The notes: generated by a model not told the origin, from the sequence alone. Counted from the stretch's first letter, positions 1-11,425 are shown. The stretch: 44,919 bases of DNA from Cognatazoarcus halotolerans (GCF_009800965.1 NZ_WUAF01000027.1:1-44919); one strand, 5' to 3'. A program made the numbers and translations.

Positions 1-304
1 AGAGATATTTGGCTGGCTTAAGACGGTGGGCGGAATGAGAAAGAGCCGATTCATTGGTCAGGCGAAAACCCAGATGGCAGCCTTCATATCCGGCGCGGCC
101 TACAACCTTCTCAGAATTGCGAAATTGAGCAATTCGAGAGCGGAAGCATGAAGCGGCTGCCGAAACAGCCCATCGGAGCGCCCTCCGATGTGCGATTCGG
201 CACCTCGAATCGAATTGAAAAATCAAATCTCGCCCTGAAGTCGCCATGAAAATTACGCTGGGGTCCTTTGCCGGTGCGGAGTCCGGCACTTTTGCATCAC
301 CCTG
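1..304 (+). mobile_element. 3' end of IS5/IS1182-type insertion sequence (left copy, truncated by window edge)
   Basis: Bases 1-276 match the reverse complement of 44644-44919 with about six mismatches. The match then decays and appears to stop near a shared CCCTG at 300-304. It contains the tail of a transposase gene (2-151) and a perfect 8-bp stem with a 4-nt loop at 171-190 just after the stop codon. I read this as the right-hand third of an insertion sequence whose remainder lies outside the window. The exact terminal inverted repeat is not visible, because the other IS end is missing. Confidence 0.75.
2..151 (+). pseudogene. Transposase, C-terminal 49 residues (partial at window edge)
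   Basis: Frame 2 is open from the first bases to TGA at 149-151. It reads IFGWLKTVGGMRKSRF, then an AAYNLLRIAKL stretch. This is the characteristic C-terminal end of DDE transposases of the IS5/IS1182 superfamily, where a conserved E-x-x-F-G-W-x-K-T helix carries the last acidic catalytic residue. The Glu at the very first codon may be that residue. It is called partial rather than broken because only the window edge truncates it. The same tail recurs in inverted orientation at the other end of the window. Confidence 0.7.
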
Positions 305-472
305 CTAACGACGCTGTAGAAAAACCCGTTTCCGGGCCGAATCGGGACGGCCGGCCCTCGCCGGCTGAATCAGACATCTCATCTTCAGCGTCTCCGTCTT
401 CGCATCATCAGATCCCCTCTCGTGGCTTTACCGGGCCGTTTTGTTCGGTCATTCCGTCTGGGTTCCGTCAAT

Positions 473-700
473 CTATCCCGCATACCCGTGACGCGCCAGC
501 TTTTCGATGTTGTGCACCATGCACAGGCCGAGGGTCAGGTCGCTTATTGTTACCGACGGCTGCTCTCTGAAGGCCCCCTTTCCGATCAGTTTTCGGTCTT
601 TCGGTCGCACCCGCCCGAATGGCCCCTCCGGCCGAGCAGCCACGCCCTCGATCGGACAATGCTTTCGATTCGGCACTTCGTGGGGCGATTCAAGGTTTGA
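473..700 (-). pseudogene. Possible degenerate transposase C-terminus
   Basis: On the minus strand this frame ends with a GLCMVHNIEKLARHGYAG-like tail and, before it, a CPIEGVAARPEGPFGRV segment. That layout resembles the end of IS1182/IS5-type transposases, where a 'P-(I/V)-E-x-x-F-G-x-(I/V)-K' helix is followed by a hydrophobic helix ending in 'HN(I/L)xK(L/I)AR'. The middle part does not fit in one frame, which suggests small indels. There is no start codon of its own: the frame runs on from parC's downstream region. It could be chance, so confidence is low. Confidence 0.35.
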
Positions 701-760
701 TCTCGAAACCGTACCCACGACGAGTCGATCGCCATTGATCGACAGCACCGAGCCGCAAAC

Positions 761-784
761 AAAAACCGGCCCGAAGGCCGGCTT
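761..784 (-). terminator. Rho-independent terminator of parC
   Basis: Read on the minus strand, a GCCGGCC-TTCG-GGCCGGT stem-loop is followed by TTTTTG, about 20 bases past the parC stop codon. A GC-rich stem with a UUCG tetraloop and U-run is a textbook intrinsic terminator. Confidence 0.85.
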
Positions 785-804
785 TGCAGTTGCGCGCAGG
801 GGGA

Positions 805-3222
805 TCAGCTGCTGAAGCCGATGGTCGTCGGTTTGATCTTCGGCGTGATGAGCATGCCTTTTCTGGCGCGACGATGGCGCAGGCCTTCGAGTTGCGCTGG
901 TTTGTAGCTGGCTTGGGTGGGTTTGCTGCCGCGGCCGATGCCGTCGATTAGCACCACCGCGTCGTTGGGCGGCACGGCGACGGCGGCGAGGCTTTCCTTG
1001 TCGTCGAGGCCCATCACGATCACGCCACGGCCACCCGCCTGGGTCTTGAGTTCCGGGCGTGGGAACACCAGGATGCGGCCGTTCTCCGAGGCCGCAATCA
1101 CCCAGTCGCCGTGCACCTTGTTGGGCGCCAGCACTTTCTCGCCCTTTTCCAGTGTCATGAAGGCTTTGCCGGCCTTCTGGCGGCTGGTGGCGTCGCCGAT
1201 GTTGCAGATGAAGCCGTAGCCGCCGGAGTTGGCGAACACGTAGCTGGCCTCGGGCGTGTCGCTGACCACCTGGGCGAGCTTGGCGCCGTCCTGGAAGCCG
1301 GCGAAGGTGGCAATCGGGGCGCCGTCGCCGCGGCCGCCGGGCAGGTCCGACACCCGTACGGTGTAGGCCCGGCCATTGGTGTCGATGACGATCAGCGGCC
1401 ATATGGTGCGTGTCTCGATGACCGCAAAGCCGAAGTCACCGGTCTTGTAGCTGATGGCGGCGGTGTCGACGCCGTGGCCCTGGCGGGCGCGCACCCAGCC
1501 GTTGCGCGAGACGATCACGGTCACCGGCTCGTCGGGCACGCTGATCTCGGCTGGCGCCACCGAGGCGACGCTCTCGATCAGGGTGCGGCGGTCGTCGCCG
1601 TACTTCTTGGCGTCGTCCTGGATTTCCTTGAGGATCAGGCGGGTCATCGCCGCACGGCTGTCGAGCAAGTGCTGCAGGCCGCTGCGCTCTTCGCGCAGAT
1701 CGTTGAGCTCCTTCTCGATGCGGATGCCTTCGAGGCGGGCCAGCTGGCGCAGGCGGATCTCGAGGATGTCTTCGGCCTGCATGTCGCTGAGGCCGAAGGC
1801 CGCGATCAGCGCCGGCTTGGGCTCGTCCGATTCGCGGATCACGCGGATCACTTCCTCGATGTTGAGGAAGGCGATCATGCGTCCTTCGAGGATGTGGATG
1901 CGGCGGTCGACTTCGGCGAGGCGGTGGCGGGTGCGACGCTCGACGGTGACGTAGCGGAAGTCGATCCATTCGCGCAGGATCTGCACCAGGTTCTTCTGCT
2001 GCGGCCGGCCGTCGCGGCCGATCATGGTCAGGTTGACCGAGGTCGAGGTTTCGAGGCTGGTGTGGGCGAGCAGCACCGCCATGAATTCGTCGCGGCTCTG
2101 GCGGCTGGAGCGCGGCTCCAGCACGATGCGCACCGGGGCCTGGTCGGACGATTCGTCGCGCACCGTCTCGACCGCGCCGAGCACCAGCTGCTTGAGGTTC
2201 TTCTGTTCCTGGCTGACGTCCTTCTTGCCGGCACGCGGCTGCGGGTTGGTGAGGGTCTCGATCTCGGCGAGCACCTGCGCCGCCGAGACGCCATGCGGCA
2301 GCTGCTCGATGATCACCCGCCACTGGCCGCGCGCCATCTCCTCGATGCGCCAGCGGGCACGCAGCCGCAGGCTGCCGCGGCCGCTTGTGTAGGCGTCGCG
2401 GATCGCCTCCGGGCTGGAGATGAGCTGGCCGCCGCCGGGAAAATCCGGGCCGGGCATGATCGCCAGCACATCGGCCAGCGTGGCGTCCGGGTGGCGGATG
2501 AGGTGGCAGGTGGCCTCGGCCACCTCGCGCAGGTTGTGCGGCGGAATCTCGGTGGCCATACCCACGGCGATGCCCGAGGCGCCGTTCATGAGTACGAAGG
2601 GCAGCCGCGCCGGCAGCAGTTGCGGCTCTTCGAAGGCGCCGTCGTAGTTGGGCAGGAAGTCGACCGTGCCACGGTCGATTTCCGACAGCAGCAATTCTGC
2701 GATCGGGGTGAGCCGGCATTCGGTGTAGCGCATCGCCGCGGCGGAGTCGCCGTCGCGCGAGCCGAAGTTGCCCTGGCCGTCGACCAGCGGGTAGCGCAGC
2801 GAGAAGTCCTGGGCCACCCGCACCATCGCGTCGTAAACCGACGAGTCGCCGTGCGGGTGGTACTTGCCGATCACGTCGCCGACCACGCGCGCCGACTTCA
2901 CGTGCTTGGAGGTCGACGACAGGCGCATCTCGTTCATCGCGTAGAGGATGCGCCGCTGCACCGGCTTCATGCCGTCCTCAACCTGCGGCAGGGCGCGCGA
3001 CTTGACCACGCTCATCGCGTAGGCGAGATAGGCGCGCTCGGCGTAGCGATCCAGCGGCAGCGCGTCGTCGCCAAGCTCGCCCCCCTCGTTGTCGGGGGGG
3101 GCGGGGGGCGCCGGTGGGGCGCCGTCCTGCTCGGGCGGCGGCGCTGCCGGCAGGGTATCGGGGTCAGTGTCTGCGGGGGGCGTCGGCGTGGTGCCGAACA
3201 TGTCGAGGGTGTCGTTGCTCAT
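805..3222 (-). CDS. parC: DNA topoisomerase IV subunit A
   Basis: The 805-aa protein is the DNA-cleaving subunit of topoisomerase IV, which decatenates daughter chromosomes together with ParE. The N-terminal 55 residues are a Pro/Ala/Asp-rich extension. The winged-helix breakage-reunion domain follows, with the catalytic tyrosine in AAMRYTE (Tyr166). The quinolone-determining loop [10 protein letters not shown] (122-131) has the sensitive-type Ser and Asp. The C-terminal third is the beta-pinwheel domain. It is assigned to ParC rather than GyrA because parE lies 2.5 kb away and the C-terminal domain is short. The start is the ATG at 3222; upstream spacing to the DsrE gene is about 106 bp. A strong terminator follows the stop. 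Confidence 0.95.
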   Translation of the reverse strand: MSNDTLDMFGTTPTPPADTDPDTLPAAPPPEQDGAPPAPPAPPDNEGGELGDDALPLDRYAERAYLAYAMSVVKSRALPQVEDGMKPVQRRILYAMNEMRLSSTSKHVKSARVVGDVIGKYHPHGDSSVYDAMVRVAQDFSLRYPLVDGQGNFGSRDGDSAAAMRYTECRLTPIAELLLSEIDRGTVDFLPNYDGAFEEPQLLPARLPFVLMNGASGIAVGMATEIPPHNLREVAEATCHLIRHPDATLADVLAIMPGPDFPGGGQLISSPEAIRDAYTSGRGSLRLRARWRIEEMARGQWRVIIEQLPHGVSAAQVLAEIETLTNPQPRAGKKDVSQEQKNLKQLVLGAVETVRDESSDQAPVRIVLEPRSSRQSRDEFMAVLLAHTSLETSTSVNLTMIGRDGRPQQKNLVQILREWIDFRYVTVERRTRHRLAEVDRRIHILEGRMIAFLNIEEVIRVIRESDEPKPALIAAFGLSDMQAEDILEIRLRQLARLEGIRIEKELNDLREERSGLQHLLDSRAAMTRLILKEIQDDAKKYGDDRRTLIESVASVAPAEISVPDEPVTVIVSRNGWVRARQGHGVDTAAISYKTGDFGFAVIETRTIWPLIVIDTNGRAYTVRVSDLPGGRGDGAPIATFAGFQDGAKLAQVVSDTPEASYVFANSGGYGFICNIGDATSRQKAGKAFMTLEKGEKVLAPNKVHGDWVIAASENGRILVFPRPELKTQAGGRGVIVMGLDDKESLAAVAVPPNDAVVLIDGIGRGSKPTQASYKPAQLEGLRHRRARKGMLITPKIKPTTIGFSS

Positions 3223-3328
3223 CTGTTGCCTGGCTAAGCGGATTCGGGCGGCCTGGCGCTGGCGCGCGCAGCGGCCCCGGAACGTCGATCAGCGCCGCAT
3301 TGTACGACGACACCCCGGGCGCTGCGCG

Positions 3329-3667
3329 TTACAGGGTGATGACCTTGTCCACCAACTGCTGCCATTCGAGGATCTGCAGCATGGTGCCGCGCCAGCGCGA
3401 ATCGGTGGCATCGATGAGTTCGTAGTGTTCCAGGCAGGAACGGCAGACGACGATCTCGACCTTTGCTTCGACGAGCCCCTGCAGACTGTCGAGGCACGGT
3501 GAGCCGTCGCAGGCGAGCTTGACCCCCGCGCCGTAGAAAAGCAGGACGCGCGGATGGAAATTGCCTTCGAGCAGGGTTGCGAAATACTTGGCGGCGAGCA
3601 TGTGGCGGAGGGCTTCGTCGCCGTGGCCGAGGCCGTCGTTGGAAATAAGGAGTGCGGTGTTGTGCAT
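3329..3667 (-). CDS. DsrE/YedF-like family protein
   Basis: This 112-aa cytoplasmic protein has the DsrE/TusD-like fold. It begins with a beta strand (ALLISND) and a GHGDEALRHMLA helix typical of the C-terminal domain of YedF-like proteins. Four cysteines, C53, C58 (ACDGSPCL) and C75, C78 (VCRSCL), sit where family members carry sulfur-transfer or metal-binding cysteines. Family members act in sulfur or selenium relay, but this single-domain form lacks the N-terminal TusA-like domain of full YedF, so its substrate is unknown. It precedes parC on the same strand with a ~100-bp gap and could be co-transcribed. No strong ribosome binding site is seen. Confidence 0.8.
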   Translation of the reverse strand: MHNTALLISNDGLGHGDEALRHMLAAKYFATLLEGNFHPRVLLFYGAGVKLACDGSPCLDSLQGLVEAKVEIVVCRSCLEHYELIDATDSRWRGTMLQILEWQQLVDKVITL

Positions 3668-3828
3668 GTTGTGTCGCGAGCGGGATTGCTTCGCGGGCCT
3701 TGAGGTTGAGGTGAGTGAAGGGCGCGGCCCCGGGTGGTCGACCAGGGGTCGGGATGGCCATGGGGTCGGCTAATGGCGCGGATGGGGCCGTCGAGCGTCC
3801 GCGCGGGATGGATGTCGCCCGATGACGG

Positions 3829-4365
3829 TCACGCCGGGATGTCCGGTGCAAGCTGCCTGAGCCGTTCGACGGCGGGCATCGAGCGCGGGTGGACACGCCG
3901 CGCGTTCAGGAACGCGAGCGTCGCGGCTTCGGCGTCGTTGTAGCTCAGGAGCAGTTCGCCCAGCTGGCACAGCGCGCCGAAATGGCGCGGTTCGAGCCAC
4001 AGCGTGCGGCAGATGGCTGCGGTGCATTCGTCGTCGCGACCGGCGAGGTAAAGCACCACCGAGAGCTTGTTCCATGCCTCGGCGTAGTCGGGACACTGGC
4101 GCAGCAGCCGTACCAGCCGGGTTTCGGCGATATCGAGACTGTTGCGAGCGATGTCGTCCACCGCCTTGTCGAGCACCCGTTCGGCCGCGGCATTGCGATG
4201 CGACATCCAGGTGTCCCAGATCAGGTCCTCGACCTCGTCCGCGTTGCTGGCCGGATGACGCAGCTTGGCGAACAGGATGTCCAGCACCGGCGGCATGGCC
4301 GCGGCGGGCCGCCGGTAGGGCAGCGTCGGCAAGAGGCGTAGAACCGTGTCGGCATTGTCGATCAT
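3829..4365 (-). CDS. Tetratricopeptide-repeat protein
   Basis: The 178-aa protein has no signal peptide. Its central and C-terminal parts are helical repeats with the TPR spacing: an AETRLVRLLRQCPDYAEAW-type unit, then AICRTLWLEPRHFGALCQLG, then AATLAFLNARRVHPRS. These fit about three TPR motifs, which normally mediate protein-protein contacts. The start is set at ATG 4365 because AGGAGG lies 7-8 bases upstream; a longer open frame reaching 4401 has no such signal. A partner cannot be named from the sequence. The gene stands alone, with about 160 bp before the DsrE-family gene downstream. Confidence 0.75.
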   Translation of the reverse strand: MIDNADTVLRLLPTLPYRRPAAAMPPVLDILFAKLRHPASNADEVEDLIWDTWMSHRNAAAERVLDKAVDDIARNSLDIAETRLVRLLRQCPDYAEAWNKLSVVLYLAGRDDECTAAICRTLWLEPRHFGALCQLGELLLSYNDAEAATLAFLNARRVHPRSMPAVERLRQLAPDIPA

Positions 4366-4452
4366 GCTTTTGTCCTCCTCTGTCACTGGGGTTGCGCGCA
4401 ACCCCGAAGGGCGAGGCTGTGTGCTCGCAAAACCTGCTGCCAGTGCCCCGGG

Positions 4453-4656
4453 TCAATCTTCCCGGAGCGGTCGTGAGCCATGCGGTGCGACGGGAGCCTG
4501 TGTTCCGCGGAACAGGTTCTCCAGTTGCCTTGTTGCGTGCTGCAGTGCGGCATTTGCCGCTCGTGCGATACCGGACAGAAAACCCGAAACTGCCGCGTCG
4601 TGTTGACCGCGTGCGCACAGTATGTGTGCCATCAAGTCGGAATGCCTGTGATCCAT
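4453..4656 (-). CDS. Possible small protein, function unknown
   Basis: A 67-codon frame begins at ATG 4656 with AGGGAG about 8 bases upstream. The predicted protein starts MDHRHSDLMAHILCARG and has a helical, Ala-rich middle (FLSGIARAANAALQHATRQL), then a polar tail. I do not recognise the family. About 80 bases upstream is an AT-rich stretch with the dyad TTGC-attgca-GCAA (4736-4749), which would suit a regulated promoter. A plus-strand frame overlaps the same bases, but its composition is less protein-like. The TPR gene follows on the same strand about 90 bp downstream, so the two may form a short operon. Confidence 0.4.
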   Translation of the reverse strand: MDHRHSDLMAHILCARGQHDAAVSGFLSGIARAANAALQHATRQLENLFRGTQAPVAPHGSRPLRED

Positions 4657-4813
4657 GACATGCTCCCTGTGGGGTCGCAGCAAACGGCCTTCGCAGCCTT
4701 GTGGGCGCGTCGGCAGTCGAAATATAAAACGAATGTTGCATTGCAGCAATCGTTTTCTTTCTCTGGGGCCACTTCCGTGAATTCCGTTCGCCTTCGGGAG
4801 CGTTCCGCCTTGC

Positions 4814-5728
4814 ATGAGAGGCGAATCCTGCTATGACGAAATGAGGTTTCAGTATTACCCAATGGTTGGGTTTGCGGAGTGGGCAGCGGTGGCCGGAGCG
4901 CGGGGGACAGTGTCGTGGTGTCGTGGCCTTGGTTTGGTCGGGCTGCTCGCGCTCGTCCTGTGGGCGCCGTCCTCACCCGCGCTGGAGCTGGTCGAGACGC
5001 CGCAGGTGATCGGTGTGAGCATGCGGAGCCTGGCCGCACGCGGCGACGAGGCCTTCGCCCGGCAATGGCAGGCGGCCCGCCTGCGTGGCGAGACGGGATG
5101 CCGGCGGCACTGCGCGATGATCGGCCGGGCGGTCGCTGCGGTGCTTGCGGCAGCGCGTGGGCAGAGTGACTTTGCGCGAGGCGTGGACTGGCGCGTTGCC
5201 GTGTCGGCCAGCGGCAGTGCCGAGGCGTATGCCTATCCGGGCGGCCAGATCGTGGTTTCGGAAGGGCTCATCGACAGCCTCTCGCTGAGCGAGGCACAGC
5301 TGGCCTTCGTGCTGGCGCACGAGGTGGCACATGTGCTGCTCCAGCACGAGCGGCAGACCCTGGCGCTGGCCGATGCGATGATCCTGCCGCGCGGCGTGTC
5401 GCGCAGCATCGACGACCTCTATTTCCAGATGGGCTTCGATTTCGGCATCCTGCTGAAGCTCGAGCCGCTGCTCAAGCGTACCGAGCTGGAGGCCGATGCT
5501 GCCGCATTGGTGCTCGGCGCACTGGCCGGCTACAGGCCGAACGACATGGCCGGTTTCGTGCGCAAGCTGGCCGCTTCGGAGGGGGCGACGCAGGCGCTTG
5601 TGGCGACCCATCCGGCGGGCCCGGAACGGCTGCGCGCGCTGGAGCAGGCACTGCCGCTGGCGCGCGGGGTCTGGCGCCGCTATGGCATGCCGCAATTGCG
5701 AGCGGGCAGGGCACACCAACACGATTGA
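4814..5728 (+). CDS. M48-family zinc metalloprotease, exported or membrane-anchored
   Basis: The 304-aa reading has a hydrophobic segment (GLGLVGLLALVLWAPSSPAL, about 38-57) that acts as signal peptide or anchor, so the protease domain is periplasmic. The zinc site is HEVAH (169-173), and the downstream ELEAD (224-228) supplies the third ligand, as in M48 (Ste24/HtpX/BepA-like) peptidases. BepA-type relatives act in outer-membrane protein quality control, but no C-terminal TPR domain is present, so that role is only possible. Three ATGs (4814, 4841, 4862) could start it and none has a convincing ribosome site. The gene converges with parE, 46 bp away. Confidence 0.85.
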   Translation: MRGESCYDEMRFQYYPMVGFAEWAAVAGARGTVSWCRGLGLVGLLALVLWAPSSPALELVETPQVIGVSMRSLAARGDEAFARQWQAARLRGETGCRRHCAMIGRAVAAVLAAARGQSDFARGVDWRVAVSASGSAEAYAYPGGQIVVSEGLIDSLSLSEAQLAFVLAHEVAHVLLQHERQTLALADAMILPRGVSRSIDDLYFQMGFDFGILLKLEPLLKRTELEADAAALVLGALAGYRPNDMAGFVRKLAASEGATQALVATHPAGPERLRALEQALPLARGVWRRYGMPQLRAGRAHQHD

Positions 5729-5774
5729 GCAGGTACGCGGCGGCGCGGCGCCGACCGCCGCCTGGGGTAATGAG

Positions 5775-7751
<1,977 letters not shown>

Positions 7752-7934
7752 GATGCTTCCGTTTGCTGCCCGGCGCGCTGCGCCGGCGAGATTGCGATTG
7801 GCGGCAAGGATAGCGGCTTTGGGCGGGCCGTGCCGAGCGGATGTGGCGGCCGGACGGGCAGGGCGGATAAGCTGTCGGTCCTGCCGCGAGGACATCCGTC
7901 GGGTTTCCGCAGCCGGCGCGAGGGAGGCCACGCC

Positions 7935-8564
7935 ATGATCATCGACATCAGCCCCACCATCCATCCGGGCCTTCCGGTCTGGCCCGGCGATGCGCCGGTG
8001 GTGTTCGAGCGCACTGCCACGATCGGCCCCGACAGCCCGGCCAATGTCTCGAAGATCAGCATGTCGTCCCACACCGGCGCGCATGCCGACGCGCCCTTTC
8101 ATTTCGATCCTGGGGGCATGGCGATCGATGAGGTGCCGCTCGAGACTTACCTGGGCCCGTGCAGGGTCATCCACGTGATCGGCACGCGCGGCGCCATCCA
8201 GCCGGAGCAGATCGCGGCACGGCTCGACGACTGTCCGCCAAGAGTGTTGCTGCGCACCTGCGCAGTCGCGCCGCGCGACCGCTGGGACAGCGATTTCTGC
8301 ACCGTCGCGCCGGCCACCGTCGATCTGCTCGCCGCGCATGGCGTGAAGCTGATCGGTATCGACACGCCCTCGCTCGACGCCGAGAGCGCTGCTGTCATGC
8401 ATGCCCACCTCGCGGTGTGCCGTCATCGCATGGTGATCCTCGAGGGGCTGGTACTCAACGCAGCGGAAGAGCGTGATTACGAGCTGATCGCGCTGCCGCT
8501 CAAGCTCGCCGGGCTGGACGCCTCGCCGCTGCGCGCGGTGCTGCGCTCGCTTGGCGGCGCTTGA
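7935..8564 (+). CDS. kynB: Kynurenine formamidase (arylformamidase)
   Basis: The 209-aa enzyme hydrolyses N-formyl-L-kynurenine to kynurenine and formate, the second step of tryptophan breakdown toward anthranilate. It belongs to the metal-dependent cyclase family. The signature is visible as [14 protein letters not shown], with His and Asp ligands for zinc, and DTPSLDAE is another KynB-typical segment. AGGGAGG lies 8 bases before ATG 7935. It stands alone, divergent from parE; kynA and kynU are not in the window. It is a paralogue of the cyclase-family protein at 27225-28010, but shorter and clearly KynB-like, so the two should not be confused. Confidence 0.9.
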   Translation: MIIDISPTIHPGLPVWPGDAPVVFERTATIGPDSPANVSKISMSSHTGAHADAPFHFDPGGMAIDEVPLETYLGPCRVIHVIGTRGAIQPEQIAARLDDCPPRVLLRTCAVAPRDRWDSDFCTVAPATVDLLAAHGVKLIGIDTPSLDAESAAVMHAHLAVCRHRMVILEGLVLNAAEERDYELIALPLKLAGLDASPLRAVLRSLGGA

Positions 8565-8576
8565 TCGGGCGGTGCC

Positions 8577-9233
8577 TCAGGCGAGTTCGCGTCCGAGCTG
8601 CGCCAGATAGGCTCGCATGAAGGCCACCCGCTGTTCCGCCTCGGCGCGGGCACCGGCGGTGTGCAGGGTCTGTGCGACGCGGAACAGCTTGCGGAAGAAA
8701 TGATCGACACAGAACGCCTGGTCGTCCGGCTCGCGTGTTTCGCAGAAAGGATCGTCGGGCGAGTAGAGCGGGCGTTGCAGCGTGCAGCCGACAAGCAGAC
8801 AGCGGGATACGCCGATCGCGCCGAGGCCGTCGATGCGGTCGGCATCCTGCACCACCTGCGCTTCGAGCGTGCGGGCCGGGATGCCGGCGCTGAAACTGTG
8901 AGCCTCGATCGCATGGCCGATGGCCGGCAGCAGCGCCTCGCTGTAACCGATCCCGCGCAGGAAGCGGCAGGCCTCGTCGGCGGCGAGCCGTGAGCCGAGG
9001 TGACGGTCGGGGTGGTTCTTGGGCAGGCTCACACAGTCGTGCAGCCAAGCGGCCGGGATCACCACCGCAAGGTCGGCGCCCTCGGCGATGGCGAAGCGCC
9101 GGGCGTTCTCGACCACTCTGCGCACATGCTGAAGGTCGTGAGCGGGGTCGGGCGGCAGGCGGCCGGCGATGTATTCGGCAAAGCGTGGCTCAAGCTGGTT
9201 CAAGGCTGCGTCCGGGTGAAATGGGGACGCCAT
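8577..9233 (-). CDS. HD-domain phosphohydrolase (YedJ-like)
   Basis: The 218-aa cytoplasmic protein carries the HD metal-binding pattern: AHDLQHVRRV (first His at about 32), WLHDC (His65-Asp66) and VVQDADRIDGLG with the last Asp. HD proteins of the YedJ type are divalent-metal phosphohydrolases, probably acting on nucleotides, but their physiological substrate is generally not known. Overall length and motif order fit that family. The gene converges on kynB with a 12-bp gap and is separated from the DUF4399 gene by about 65 bp. No operon partner is evident. Confidence 0.8.
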   Translation of the reverse strand: MASPFHPDAALNQLEPRFAEYIAGRLPPDPAHDLQHVRRVVENARRFAIAEGADLAVVIPAAWLHDCVSLPKNHPDRHLGSRLAADEACRFLRGIGYSEALLPAIGHAIEAHSFSAGIPARTLEAQVVQDADRIDGLGAIGVSRCLLVGCTLQRPLYSPDDPFCETREPDDQAFCVDHFFRKLFRVAQTLHTAGARAEAEQRVAFMRAYLAQLGRELA

Positions 9234-9299
9234 CTTGAGCCATCGCGGGTCGATCGGGAAGTCCGGCGCCGGTCGCCCGGTCGCCGGGCCGGCAAGGCC

Positions 9300-9701
9300 C
9301 TATTTGACTTCGACGGTGATCGTGGAACTCAAATCGGGTCCGTAGGACTGATGTGCCCCATCGGCAAACTGCAGGGTGAGGGTGTGCTTGCCCGGGGTGA
9401 GCTTGAGCATGGTCTCGGTCTGCCCCTTGCCGAAGTGCAGGTGGGTGGCGTCGGCGGGGACCACCGTGCCCTTGGGCGCGGGCTGGCCGTCGATGATCAG
9501 GTGATGGTGACCGGTGCCGTCCACCAGCTGACCGGCGGGGGCGACCTTCATGCCCTCGACCGCCATGACGACCTTGAACTCGGGCGGTACGGTCGCGCCG
9601 TCCTTGGGTTCGACGAACATGACGCTGCCGGCGGCAAGGGCCTGGCCGACAAGCAAAGCGCTGGTGAAGAGGCCGGTCAGGATCTGTCTGGGGATGTTCA
9701 T
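9300..9701 (-). CDS. DUF4399-domain periplasmic protein
   Basis: The 133-aa precursor has a clear Sec signal peptide (MNIPRQILTGLFTSALLVGQALA, cleaved after ALA). The mature part is a compact beta-rich domain with VMFVEPKDGATV, the HHHLIIDG segment and a C-terminal LTLQFADGAHQSYGP strand, which fit DUF4399. The clustered histidines suggest metal binding, but function is unproven for the family. ATG 9701 follows a purine-rich AAGGAAAAACC site. The gene is monocistronic, with about 280 bp before the divergent gene at 9983. Confidence 0.8.
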   Translation of the reverse strand: MNIPRQILTGLFTSALLVGQALAAGSVMFVEPKDGATVPPEFKVVMAVEGMKVAPAGQLVDGTGHHHLIIDGQPAPKGTVVPADATHLHFGKGQTETMLKLTPGKHTLTLQFADGAHQSYGPDLSSTITVEVK

Positions 9702-9982
9702 GGTTTTTCCTTGTGGTTGTCTCGGTTGCGATCGCCGCTGCGCGGGGGCGGGCCTTTCAGATTAGGCGCGAAGGCGCTTCGATGCCAGCGGTATCGAGAC
9801 CTTTCGTGGTGTCGCCCCGGGGCGGTCGTTTCCTCCGGTCCCCTGCGGGTATATGAAAAACCGACATATTCATATGGGCGACGCATCGTCGGCAGGCGTT
9901 CTAGTATCGGCGCCATGCCGTGCCTCGATCGAAGGCGAAAAACACGGATCGGCCCGGCAACGAACAACAATGGAGCGCTGCG

Positions 9983-10291
9983 ATGCTGGATGTGGTGGGT
10001 GTGGGATCTGTCGTGATTGCCTGTCTTGTGCTGTCGTCGTTTGCCGGCAAGCGCAAGAAGCAGAGCGGGCTCGCGCTTGCCGAAGGTGACCCCGGCAAGG
10101 TTTCGCGGCTCTACCTGCGGAAGGCCTCCGATGTTGAGGCGTACTGGCTTCATGTGCAGATGACCAACGGCCGCAAGTATTGCATCGCCGCGCCGTGGGA
10201 CGTGGAGGCGACGCTTTCACGGCTCGGCCGGGTCGGCCTGGCGCTGTCGACGCACGATCGGGCGCTGCTCGAGGCTTCGGCGAAGCACTGA
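9983..10291 (+). CDS. Small protein with N-terminal membrane segment, unknown function
   Basis: The 102-aa protein begins with a hydrophobic helix (VGVGSVVIACLVLSSFAG) followed by a basic KRKK, which predicts one membrane anchor with the rest in the cytoplasm. The soluble part is rich in beta-type residues (YWLHVQMTNGRKYCIAAPW) and has no family I recognise. ATG 9983 is preferred, with GGAGCG just upstream, over an in-frame ATG at 9920 that would add a polar stretch. It converges with the ABC permease gene, 12 bp away. Confidence 0.6.
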   Translation: MLDVVGVGSVVIACLVLSSFAGKRKKQSGLALAEGDPGKVSRLYLRKASDVEAYWLHVQMTNGRKYCIAAPWDVEATLSRLGRVGLALSTHDRALLEASAKH

Positions 10292-10303
10292 GCGCGCGTG
10301 CGC

Positions 10304-11425
10304 TCAATCCAGGGTGCGGCGGAAGGTCTTGATGCCGAGCGCCAGCACCGTGAGCATGAACAGGGCGATCGGCCAGATATGTCCCCATAGAAGCTCGACG
10401 CCATTGCCCTTCAGCAGGATGCCCCTGACCAATACCAGAAAATGCGTGAGCGGCAGCACGTTGCCGATGACCTGCGCCCATTCGGGCATGCCGCGAAACG
10501 GAAACATGAAGCCCGACAGCAGCATCGACGGCAGAAAGAAGAAGAAGGTCATCTGCATCGCCTGCAGCTGATTCTTCGCGATCGAGCTGAAGGTGATGCC
10601 GAGCGTGAGATTGGCGAGGATGAACAGCAGCACTACCGCGAACAGCAGGGGCAGGCTGCCGTACATCGGCACATCGAAGATCTGTCGCGCCGCGGCCAGC
10701 ACCAGGACCACCTGGATCAGGCCGATGAGGACGTAGGGCACGATCTTGCCGGTCATGACTTCGAGTGGCGTGGCCGGCGTGGCGAGCAGGTTCTCGAAGG
10801 TGCCGCGTTCGCGCTCGCGGGTCATCGCCAGCCCGGTCATGAGGATCATGGTCATCGTCAGGATCACGCCGAGCAGGCCGGGTACGACGTTGTAGGAGGT
10901 GATGCCTTCGGGGTTGTAGCGGCGCTGGATGCGCAGGTCGATCGACTTGGCGGGCGTGGCGCGCGCTCCCGGCAGCTCGGGCGCGAACACTTCGCTGCCG
11001 AGCTGGTTGAGTACCGAGATCGCGCCGCCGGTCGCCATCGGGTCGGTTGCGTCGGCCTCCACCAGCAGGGTCGGCGCGGTGCCGCGGACCAGGTCGCGGT
11101 TGAAACCGGGGGGAAAGGTCACCACGAACTGCACCTCGCCGCTGTCGAGCAGGGTGTTGGCCTCGCGTGCATCCACCGTGCCGATGATGCGGAAGTACTC
11201 GCTGTTCTTCATTGCGGCCACGTAGGCGCGTGCGAAGGGGCCGGGGTCGGCCATCACCACCGCGGTCGGCATGTGTCGCGGGTCGGAGTTGATGGCAAAG
11301 CCGAACAGCAGCAGCTGCATGATCGGCAGCATCACGATCATGCCGAAGGTCAGCCGGTCGCGGCGCAGCTGGATGAATTCCTTGATCAGGATGCCGAGCC
11401 AGCGGGAAAAGGAAAAGCCGTTCAT
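10304..11425 (-). CDS. ABC-2 type transporter permease (YbhR/YbhS-like)
   Basis: The 373-aa inner-membrane subunit has one N-terminal helix (FGMIVMLPIMQLLLFGFAI), a large periplasmic loop of about 140 residues, then five C-terminal helices. The RERERGTFENLLATP segment is diagnostic of ABC-2 permeases such as YbhS, YbhR and YhhJ. It should homodimerise, since the operon carries only one permease where E. coli ybhGFSR has two. ATG 11425 overlaps the stop of the ATPase gene (ATGA), which indicates translational coupling. It is the last gene of the TetR-HlyD-ATPase-permease operon, probably for efflux of a hydrophobic or cationic compound. Confidence 0.9.
   Translation of the reverse strand: MNGFSFSRWLGILIKEFIQLRRDRLTFGMIVMLPIMQLLLFGFAINSDPRHMPTAVVMADPGPFARAYVAAMKNSEYFRIIGTVDAREANTLLDSGEVQFVVTFPPGFNRDLVRGTAPTLLVEADATDPMATGGAISVLNQLGSEVFAPELPGARATPAKSIDLRIQRRYNPEGITSYNVVPGLLGVILTMTMILMTGLAMTRERERGTFENLLATPATPLEVMTGKIVPYVLIGLIQVVLVLAAARQIFDVPMYGSLPLLFAVVLLFILANLTLGITFSSIAKNQLQAMQMTFFFFLPSMLLSGFMFPFRGMPEWAQVIGNVLPLTHFLVLVRGILLKGNGVELLWGHIWPIALFMLTVLALGIKTFRRTLD

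Larger units (their letters stand above)
305..804. other. Gene-poor junction between IS copy and parC
   Basis: No intact gene is visible in these 500 bases. The stretch holds a possible degenerate transposase tail on the minus strand (473-700) and the parC terminator (about 761-784). The open frames on both strands here have no recognisable protein and look like spacer. Confidence 0.6.

Noticed and set aside
1111-3237. A 708-codon plus-strand open frame opposite parC
   Set aside because: It is the antisense of a high-GC gene; its translation is His/Asp/Val/Gly-rich with no family features, and ParC on the other strand is certain.
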